Below are positions 1 to 5,011 of a DNA stretch of 5,731 nucleotides, piece by piece; the first letter of the stretch is position 1; every line of letters begins with the position of its first letter. Position numbers and translations under genes: made by a program. The stretch spans positions 1 to 5,731 of the forward strand of contig JAMONC010000344.1 in assembly GCA_027066725.1 (NCBI GenBank), read 5' to 3'. Under the pieces are notes generated by a model, which did not search any database, was not told where the DNA came from, and saw only the letters and a list, made by a program, of their open reading frames with translations. The DNA is from Desulfobacterales bacterium. GTDB taxonomy: Bacteria > Desulfobacterota > Dissulfuribacteria > Dissulfuribacterales > JAMONC01.

Positions 1-1
1 T

Positions 2-784
2 AATGCCACAGGATGTATGGAAATTATTTCATCTCCATATCCATTTACTTCATGGAGAGTACCGTGGATCCATATTGCATTTGAAAATGCAGCAGCCGTC
101 GCTTCTGGAGTTGAAGCAGCATATAAAGTACTTAGAAGAAAAGGGAAAATATCAAAACGTCATGTAGATATAATTGCCTTCGCAGGTGATGGTGGTACTG
201 CAGATATTGGACTCCAAGCACTTTCTGGTGCCTTAGAAAGAGGCCATGACTTTGTATATATATGTTTAGATAATGAAGCATATATGAACACAGGAATCCA
301 GCGTTCAAGCTCAACTCCTTATGGAGCAGCAACGACAACAAGCCCCCCAGGGAAAGTGATCCCTGGGCAGGTTACATGGAAGAAAAATGTAGCTGCAATT
401 GCAGCAGCTCATAATATCCCCTATGTAGCAACAGCATCTCCTGCTTACTTTTTAGACCTTATGAATAAAGCTAAGAAGGCAGCTCTCGTTAAAGGTCCTG
501 CATATCTTCATATATATGCACCGTGTCCTACTGGTTGGAGATGCCCACCAGAAAAATCTATAGAAGTAGCAAAGCTTGCAGTTGAGACAAAGGTATTTCC
601 ACTTTATGAAGTAATAGAAGGGAAATATATAATAAGCAGAAAGATCACAAAGCCTAAACCTGTAGAGGAATATCTTAAGAGCCAAAGGAGATTTAGACAT
701 CTTACAGAAGAGCAGATAGATTATATACAAAGACGTGTCGATGCAGAATATGAAAGACTTCTTTCTCTTGCAGAAATTACCTAG
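2..784 (+). CDS. porB: Pyruvate (2-oxoacid):ferredoxin oxidoreductase, beta subunit; 5' end cut by window edge
   Basis: This is the thiamine-diphosphate-binding beta subunit of a multi-subunit 2-oxoacid:ferredoxin oxidoreductase, which converts pyruvate and CoA to acetyl-CoA and CO2 and reduces ferredoxin in the cytoplasm. The frame is open to the left edge, and 260 residues are visible. The first are NATGC, the conserved family motif with its cluster cysteine. About 40-45 N-terminal residues, which should hold the CxxC pair, are missing to the left. Next come PWIHIAFENAAAVASG and the ThDP/Mg motif: GDGGTADIG encoded from 185, followed by DNEAYMNTG. The run SSSTPYGAATTTSPPGK and the later PCPTGW are also typical of PorB. 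The ATG at 17 is internal to the conserved core and is not the start. The gene ends just before a strong terminator. Pyruvate is the likeliest substrate, but other 2-oxoacids cannot be excluded without the alpha subunit. Confidence 0.93.
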   Translation, partial: NATGCMEIISSPYPFTSWRVPWIHIAFENAAAVASGVEAAYKVLRRKGKISKRHVDIIAFAGDGGTADIGLQALSGALERGHDFVYICLDNEAYMNTGIQRSSSTPYGAATTTSPPGKVIPGQVTWKKNVAAIAAAHNIPYVATASPAYFLDLMNKAKKAALVKGPAYLHIYAPCPTGWRCPPEKSIEVAKLAVETKVFPLYEVIEGKYIISRKITKPKPVEEYLKSQRRFRHLTEEQIDYIQRRVDAEYERLLSLAEIT

Positions 785-792
785 TTAATTAG

Positions 793-822
793 AAAGGACC
801 GCCTAATGGCGGTCCTTTTCAA
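793..822 (+). terminator. Rho-independent terminator after porB
   Basis: A perfect 11-bp stem pairs AAAGGACCGCC (793-803) with GGCGGTCCTTT (808-818) around a TAAT loop. It is followed by T, C and then AATTTT. It starts 8 bp after the porB stop and ends about 30 bp before the next start codon. It should end the por transcript. Read-through into the downstream dehydrogenase remains possible, because I see no clear promoter between the two genes. Confidence 0.88.
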
Positions 823-850
823 TTTTAAACATTAGGGAGAAAAATTTAAT

Positions 851-2137
851 ATGCCAGTAGAGTCCATTGCAGTTGTTGGCCTAGGCTATGTTGGGCTTCC
901 TCTTGCTGTGGCATTTGGGAAAAAGATAAAGACCATAGGTTTTGATATAGATAGTAACAAAATTGAACGACTTAAAAGATACATTGATACAACTGGAGAG
1001 GTAAGCGAAAAGGACCTAAAAGAGGCAAGGTTTTTAGAACTTACTTCAGACCCATCTTCTTTAAAAAATGCCCAAATGATAATAATTGCCGTACCTACGC
1101 CTATTACCCAAACCAAATTACCAGATCTTTTTGCTATAAAATCTGCCACAAAACTAGTTGGACAAAATCTATCAAAAGGTACAATAGTTGTATATGAATC
1201 CACTGTTTATCCTGGTGTAACAGAAGAAGTATGTATGCCAATACTTGAACAGGAATCAGGACTAAAATGCGGAAAAGATTTCTTTATAGGCTATTCTCCA
1301 GAAAGGATAAATCCAGGTGATCCTGAACATAGACTTGAGAATATAGTAAAGGTAGTTGCTGCTCAAGATGAAAACACACTAGATACTATAGCTAAAACTT
1401 ATGAATTAGTTGTAAAGGCTGGTACATATAGGGCAGAAAGCATAAAAGTAGCTGAGGCAGCTAAGGTAATAGAAAATACTCAAAGAGATTTAAACATTGC
1501 TTTGATGAATGAGTTAGCAATTATATTTAACAAACTTGATATAGATACAACAGCGGTATTAAGGGCTGCTGGGACAAAGTGGAACTTTTTAAAGTTTAGC
1601 CCAGGTCTTGTGGGTGGGCACTGCATAGGAGTTGATCCTTATTACCTTACTTATAAGGCACAACAAATTGGATATCATCCAGAAGTCATACTGGCAGGCA
1701 GAAGAATAAATGATTACATGGGTAGATACATTGCTGAAAGAACAGTAAAAGAGCTAATTCATGCAAGAATTCAAGTAGAATCTGCTAGAGTTATCATTTT
1801 AGGCTTTACCTTTAAAGAAAATTGTCCAGATATAAGAAATACACGTGTTGTTGATATCATAGATGAGCTTCATGAATATGGTATAGAACCACTTGTACAT
1901 GATCCAATTGCAGATCCTAATGAGGCAAAAGAAATATATGGTGTAAAATTATTAAAAGAATTACCCTCTTTTGTAGATGCTGCAATTATAGCTGTAAAAC
2001 ACAATGAATACGTTAAACAGGGGCCAGAAATGATAAAAAATATCTTGGCTCCAGATAAAGCTGTGGTAATTGATGTAAAAGCAATATTTAAAAAAGAAGA
2101 TTTTGATCAGAGCCATATTCGTTACTGGAGACTTTAA
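851..2137 (+). CDS. tviB: UDP-N-acetyl-D-glucosamine/galactosamine 6-dehydrogenase (TviB/WbpO type)
   Basis: This NAD-dependent enzyme oxidises C6 of a UDP-N-acetylhexosamine to the uronic acid, a precursor for capsule, O-antigen or glycan synthesis in the cytoplasm. The 428 residues match the family's full length. Residues 8-16 form the Rossmann motif VVGLGYVGL, with FDID at 31-34. Residues 79-84 read IAVPTP, 116-122 ESTVYPG and 148-157 YSPERINPGD. The central domain has EAAKVIENTQRDLNIALMNE, with the expected active-site lysine at about K205. The catalytic cysteine is C258 in GGHCIGVDPYY. The UDP-binding C-terminal domain has GFTFKENCPDIRNTR at 318-332. The fit is to TviB/WbpO rather than to UDP-glucose dehydrogenase. 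GlcNAc versus GalNAc specificity is not readable. AGGGAGA (834-840) lies about 10 nt before the ATG. The stop is 3 bp from the stop of the converging flaG gene. Confidence 0.9.
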   Translation: MPVESIAVVGLGYVGLPLAVAFGKKIKTIGFDIDSNKIERLKRYIDTTGEVSEKDLKEARFLELTSDPSSLKNAQMIIIAVPTPITQTKLPDLFAIKSATKLVGQNLSKGTIVVYESTVYPGVTEEVCMPILEQESGLKCGKDFFIGYSPERINPGDPEHRLENIVKVVAAQDENTLDTIAKTYELVVKAGTYRAESIKVAEAAKVIENTQRDLNIALMNELAIIFNKLDIDTTAVLRAAGTKWNFLKFSPGLVGGHCIGVDPYYLTYKAQQIGYHPEVILAGRRINDYMGRYIAERTVKELIHARIQVESARVIILGFTFKENCPDIRNTRVVDIIDELHEYGIEPLVHDPIADPNEAKEIYGVKLLKELPSFVDAAIIAVKHNEYVKQGPEMIKNILAPDKAVVIDVKAIFKKEDFDQSHIRYWRL

Positions 2138-2140
2138 AGC

Positions 2141-2524
2141 TTATATTTTTTTATTCAATAAATTCCCTCTTAATATTTCTTTAAATGCAGAACTTATTTT
2201 TAACAATTCTTCAGGAGGTATTTGTCTGATAATTTTACCTGTATTTTTATCTACAATTTTTACTACTATCTCTTTAGTAGCCTTATCAAGTTGCAATTCT
2301 ATCTTTGTATCTAAAAGGTTAAATTTATTATTTAGTTCATCCACTAAGTGTTTAACCTGAAATATATCAATCTCTTTATAGGAGGATTTAGAGTTATTTA
2401 TTCTAACATTAAAATGTTTAATAAGTTGTTCTGATTGCAGATTTATATTACTAGATGGAGACCTGATACCATATGAATTTGTAGACTGATTTATCAATGT
2501 ATTTTTTATTGATAAACTAGACAT
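2141..2524 (-). CDS. flaG: FlaG family flagellar protein
   Basis: FlaG is a small flagellum-associated protein. In several bacteria its loss changes filament length, but its molecular role is unsettled. The 127 residues show a polar, probably disordered N-terminus (1-45). The FlaG domain follows: a helical stretch FQVKHLVDELNNKFNLLDTK (55-74), strands LQLDKATKEIVVKIVDKNTGK (78-97, the diagnostic VVKIVDKNTG run) and the signature IIRQIPPEELLK (98-109). The C-terminus is basic. A Shine-Dalgarno GGAG (2533-2536) sits 7 nt before the ATG. The gene starts 17 bp after the fliT-like stop and is probably the last gene of the fliD operon. The identification rests mainly on the IRQIPPEE signature and is firm. 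Confidence 0.9.
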   Translation of the reverse strand: MSSLSIKNTLINQSTNSYGIRSPSSNINLQSEQLIKHFNVRINNSKSSYKEIDIFQVKHLVDELNNKFNLLDTKIELQLDKATKEIVVKIVDKNTGKIIRQIPPEELLKISSAFKEILRGNLLNKKI

Positions 2525-2541
2525 AAACTAACTCCATCTAT

Positions 2542-2979
2542 TTATGCCTCTGTACTAACATAGTAAGGATCTTTCTTATGTAATCTATAACCAGACAAAG
2601 CCTTTCTATTTTTGTTTGTTTCTAACATTTGCTTTTTTATATCTTTTTTTACTTTTAATAGTATCTCATATAGTTTGGACTCTTCTGTAATAATATTTGC
2701 TAATCTAGCTTGCCATAATTTTGCACTATCAACAGGCCGAATTTGCTTTTCTATTTCTTCCCTTAAATGTTCTAGTAAAAACTGTAAGACTGCACATTGT
2801 CTTTGTCTTATTTCAGTCCATCTATTTAAATTTTCTATACATTTATTAGGATTATCAATAAGATGTTTTCTTAACTCTTTTTGTCCTTGTTCAAATTCAT
2901 AAAAAGCCTTCTCTAACCTTTGATCTAGATCAGATTCTTGATATGTAAAATTTTTCTTATCGTCAGTAATTTTATTCAT
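2542..2979 (-). CDS. FliT-like flagellar export chaperone (candidate)
   Basis: The 145 residues are highly charged, almost entirely helical and probably coiled coil, with no membrane segment or signal peptide. The position directly after fliS and before flaG is where fliT usually sits. FliT is the small helical chaperone that binds the C-terminus of the cap protein FliD and presents it to the export apparatus. The C-terminal helix plus the tail KNRKALSGYRLHKK (123-136) resembles the conserved end of FliT/FlgN-type chaperones, which often carry a short 'K-x-x-x-x-x-Y' tail. No residue-level motif proves the family, so the assignment rests on context, size and fold. Residues 16-120 form the helical body, with W54 and W89 as rare aromatics. 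The ATG is 3 bp after the fliS stop, and AAGGGG (2987-2992), inside the end of fliS, is 7 nt upstream, suggesting translational coupling. An uncharacterised flagellar helical protein is the alternative. Confidence 0.6.
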   Translation of the reverse strand: MNKITDDKKNFTYQESDLDQRLEKAFYEFEQGQKELRKHLIDNPNKCIENLNRWTEIRQRQCAVLQFLLEHLREEIEKQIRPVDSAKLWQARLANIITEESKLYEILLKVKKDIKKQMLETNKNRKALSGYRLHKKDPYYVSTEA

Positions 2980-2982
2980 AGC

Positions 2983-3486
2983 TTAGCCCCTTGTAGAAAA
3001 TTTACTTGTTTGATAATAATTAATTTTATTCGATGATTTAATATCATATGTTAGATTATTATCTTTTTGGTTTTTAATACCCTTATTAAGGAATTTATTC
3101 TCCTGTTTTATATAATTATTCTCTTTTGTTATTTTTTCCCAGATAGTTCTAAGTTGTGCTATATATTTAATAGTTCGTTCTATTGTAGATAAATCGTTAG
3201 TTATATTTACTTTAGGTAACTCAGTTAACATATTTGAATATAACCATCTCAAAAAAACAACCGTTTCATCATTATTATCTCCTTGTACTGAAGCTAATAA
3301 TTCAGTTATGATATCAATTGCCTTACTTAAACTTTCTCCCCTCTCTTTAATATCATTATTTTTTATAGCTTCTCTAGTTTTAAAAAGTTGTTTAATAGCT
3401 TCATCATATAATAAAAGTATTAATTTATATGGATCAGTAGTTAGTACATGTGTACTTTTATAACATTTGACCGCTGCTGTGTTCAT
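2983..3486 (-). CDS. fliS: Flagellar export chaperone FliS with a long basic tail
   Basis: FliS is the cytoplasmic four-helix chaperone that clamps the C-terminal region of flagellin, stops early polymerisation and escorts it to the export gate. The chosen start gives 167 residues beginning MNTAAVKCYKS. Family marks are the N-terminal tyrosine region CYKSTHVLTTDPYKLILLLYDEAI, the helix AIDIITELLASVQ, then VVFLRWLYSNMLTEL and the closing helix IERTIKYIAQLRTIWEKI. FliS is usually about 125 residues. Here the core ends near residue 121 and a tail of roughly 46 residues, rich in K, N, Q and S and low in hydrophobics, follows. An in-frame ATG at 3504 would add six residues, but the ribosome-binding site AGGAG (3497-3501) lies just inside that extension and points to the ATG at 3486. 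The gene sits 20 bp after fliD and 3 bp before the fliT-like gene. Confidence 0.9.
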   Translation of the reverse strand: MNTAAVKCYKSTHVLTTDPYKLILLLYDEAIKQLFKTREAIKNNDIKERGESLSKAIDIITELLASVQGDNNDETVVFLRWLYSNMLTELPKVNITNDLSTIERTIKYIAQLRTIWEKITKENNYIKQENKFLNKGIKNQKDNNLTYDIKSSNKINYYQTSKFSTRG

Positions 3487-3496
3487 TTTATTAATA

Positions 3497-3501
3497 CTCC
3501 T
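3497..3501 (-). promoter_or_regulatory. Ribosome binding site that decides the fliS start
   Basis: AGGAG on the minus strand lies 10 nt before the ATG at 3486. It directly follows an upstream in-frame ATG (3504-3502), so it cannot serve that codon, which has only a weak AGAG before it. This favours the shorter FliS, whose N-terminus also looks like other FliS proteins. Confidence 0.75.
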
Positions 3502-3506
3502 CATCT

Positions 3507-4886
3507 CTATGATTTAGTATGTCCTGATAACGAATTAAATTCTGTAGTCAAATAACTAGATAAGTTTTGCATACTACTCATAAACTTATCTAATTCAGCA
3601 AAACGCCTAGCCAATATATCATATCGCCTATTAAGCTGTTCTTCTGCTGTTTGGATCTGGTTATCTATTCTATTAATCCTATCTTGAGTAGCGTTTTTCT
3701 GTACAGCTAATAAACCAGAACCTGACTGAGTCATCTCTCTTAACTGGTCATTTACTATATCTCCAAATCCTTTAATATTATTATCAGAATCACCTAAGAA
3801 AAATGTTTTAACATCATCATAATGTTCAGATATTGCCTGATCTAACTTTGTCTGATCTATTGTAATTGTACCATCACGTTTAATTTCTAAACCAAGATCA
3901 TATAATGAATGTATACTCCCCTTTACATTTACAGTAGTACTTAACATATCTATCAATCTACTTTTAAGACTTCGAATTGTCCCAACATTGGTTAAAAGTT
4001 CTGGTTTATTATTTTCATCATATCCAGCTTCTTTATTAATACTCTGTACTACTTTATTTACGTTGTCTACAAGATTTACAATAGCTTCTTCTAGACTTTT
4101 ATGATCAGAATCAACACTTAGAGTACTAGAGCCAGTACCCAATAAGTTTAATGTTACTCCACCTATAATATCTGTAATATCATTATTAGAATTACGTTGA
4201 TAATTAATACCATCAACTGTTAATTGTGCATTTAAAGATGCGCCGTTTGCTCCCTGTATCTCAGTCAGATTATAAGTAGGAAGTTGAGTATCAATTGTTA
4301 TTCTATTAGCTTCTCCAGTATTATTTGCTTTAAGTACTAATTGATAAGGATTTAATGGATCGCCATTGTTTATTATTTCTGCTGTAACACCTGGGTTATT
4401 AGGATCATTATTTATAAGATCAGCAAGTCCTTGAAGTGTTGTTTGATCAGGAACAGTGATACTAATTGTATCACCATTACCTACATGATAGGCAAAAGTT
4501 TCATCCTGACCGGAATCATTTACCACATTATCTGTTGAAGAAAATGATGGGCCTGCCCAGGTACTAAAAGTAGCTAATTGATCTACAGTAATTGTGTGAT
4601 TACCTGTAGGAGCCCCCTCTGTTGCTTTTGCTGAAAGTACGGAAGAATTACTTACATCTACATTTCTATTTAGAAATGTAGAGTCCATACTTAAATTCAT
4701 TGCCTGATTCTTTATGTCTAACAGTGCCTTATCTAAATCGTCAAACGCGGCTAATTGTTTTTTTAAGGTAGCTTCTTCATCTTTTAGCCTATCTATTGGT
4801 ACTTCATCCGCCTTTTTCATCTTGTCTAGGATATCTTGTAATTTAAGCCCAGAACCTAAACCTAATGCAGTTATATCACCTAACAT
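3507..4886 (-). CDS. fliD: Flagellar filament cap protein FliD (HAP2)
   Basis: FliD forms the oligomeric cap at the filament tip, where it folds and inserts exported flagellin. The 459 residues are within the usual range. The N-terminal D0 region carries ITALGLGSGL (5-14), the standard FliD opening, followed by a helical D1 segment to about residue 65. The D2/D3 part is beta-rich and includes GDTISITVPDQTTLQGLADLIN (138-159) and the FliD marker YQRNSNNDITDIIGGVTLNL (229-248). SLYDLGLEIKRDGTITID (327-344) opens the conserved C-terminal half. A coiled coil follows (about 395-435), and the end is RFAELDKFMSSMQNLSSYL (428-446). There are no cysteines. AGGAGG (4895-4900) lies 8 nt before the ATG, the best ribosome-binding site in the window. 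It is the first gene of the minus-strand fliD-fliS-fliT-flaG run, and a possible sigma-54 promoter lies just upstream. Confidence 0.95.
   Translation of the reverse strand: MLGDITALGLGSGLKLQDILDKMKKADEVPIDRLKDEEATLKKQLAAFDDLDKALLDIKNQAMNLSMDSTFLNRNVDVSNSSVLSAKATEGAPTGNHTITVDQLATFSTWAGPSFSSTDNVVNDSGQDETFAYHVGNGDTISITVPDQTTLQGLADLINNDPNNPGVTAEIINNGDPLNPYQLVLKANNTGEANRITIDTQLPTYNLTEIQGANGASLNAQLTVDGINYQRNSNNDITDIIGGVTLNLLGTGSSTLSVDSDHKSLEEAIVNLVDNVNKVVQSINKEAGYDENNKPELLTNVGTIRSLKSRLIDMLSTTVNVKGSIHSLYDLGLEIKRDGTITIDQTKLDQAISEHYDDVKTFFLGDSDNNIKGFGDIVNDQLREMTQSGSGLLAVQKNATQDRINRIDNQIQTAEEQLNRRYDILARRFAELDKFMSSMQNLSSYLTTEFNSLSGHTKS
4657..4682 (-). repeat. Near-perfect palindrome inside fliD
   Basis: TCTACATTTCTA (4657-4668) and TAGAAATGTAGA (4671-4682) are exact reverse complements separated by TT. 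In the fliD mRNA this would fold as an 11-bp stem with a four-base loop, about 205 nt into the coding region, covering codons 69-77 (STFLNRNVD). It is AT-rich and has no U-tract. The symmetry is plain in the sequence, but a function is not. Confidence 0.8.
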
Positions 4887-4929
4887 ATCTATAACCTCCT
4901 AAACAAAAAACGAATCCAAATAATCCTAG

Positions 4930-4945
4930 AGCAAGATGTATTCCT
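4930..4945 (-). promoter_or_regulatory. Possible sigma-54 (-24/-12) promoter for the fliD operon
   Basis: On the minus strand the 16-base run AGGAATACATCTTGCT keeps the sigma-54 layout: GG at -24, exactly ten bases, then GC at -12, within a TTGCT block matching the TTGCA/T consensus. The CAC part of TGGCAC matches poorly. It lies in the only gap between flagellin and fliD, 13 bp after the flagellin hairpin. It would start transcription near 4919, about 32 nt before the fliD ATG, leaving room for the AGGAGG site. Middle flagellar genes are often sigma-54 dependent. No activator sites are evident. Confidence 0.45.
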
Positions 4946-4957
4946 AATCATAAAGAT

Positions 4958-5000
4958 AGCCGCTCTTAGAGTAGATCTTTTTATTACTCTAAGAGCGGCT
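4958..5000 (-). terminator. Long hairpin after the flagellin gene, probable terminator
   Basis: AGCCGCTCTTAGAGTA (4958-4973) and TACTCTAAGAGCGGCT (4985-5000) form a perfect 16-bp stem with an 11-base loop, beginning 11 bp past the flagellin stop. After the stem on the minus strand comes ATCTTTAT, a weak U-tract. It may therefore terminate only partly, or mainly protect the 3' end of an abundant flagellin mRNA. It separates the flagellin transcript from fliD. Confidence 0.8.
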
Positions 5001-5011
5001 CATGCTATTCT

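Noticed and set aside
132..730. Minus-strand open frames (132-341 and 452-730) opposite porB
   Set aside because: They lie antisense to the conserved PorB core and show tyrosine/leucine-rich shadow composition with no recognisable domain.
886..1203. 105-codon open frame on the minus strand inside tviB
   Set aside because: It is antisense to a strongly conserved enzyme, has no ribosome-binding site or family resemblance, and has serine/phenylalanine-rich shadow composition.
2132..2152. Terminator between tviB and flaG, suggested by CTTTAAAG and the T7 run at 2146-2152
   Set aside because: CTTTAAAG is self-complementary without a loop and has almost no GC, so no stable hairpin precedes the T run.
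2644..2650. T7 homopolymer in the fliT-like gene as a phase-variation tract
   Set aside because: Short A/T runs encoding lysines are expected in AT-rich DNA, and this one is too short and unremarkable to suggest switching.
2103..2902. Plus-strand open frames (2103-2360 and 2612-2902) opposite flaG and the fliT-like gene
   Set aside because: They are antisense shadows with hydrophobic, cysteine- and serine-rich translations. The minus-strand frames have good ribosome-binding sites, operon spacing and family motifs.
3487..3504. Longer FliS start at 3504
   Set aside because: AGGAG at 3497-3501 is correctly spaced for the ATG at 3486 and lies downstream of the 3504 codon. The shorter N-terminus fits FliS better.
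4714..4902. 62-codon plus-strand open frame opposite the start of fliD
   Set aside because: It is serine-rich, antisense to the conserved FliD N-terminus, and its 3' end runs through the fliD ribosome-binding site. No supporting signal was seen.
4887..4957. Sigma-28 promoter upstream of fliD
   Set aside because: No TAAA-N15-GCCGATAA-like pair is present in the gap. The sigma-54 spacing fits better.
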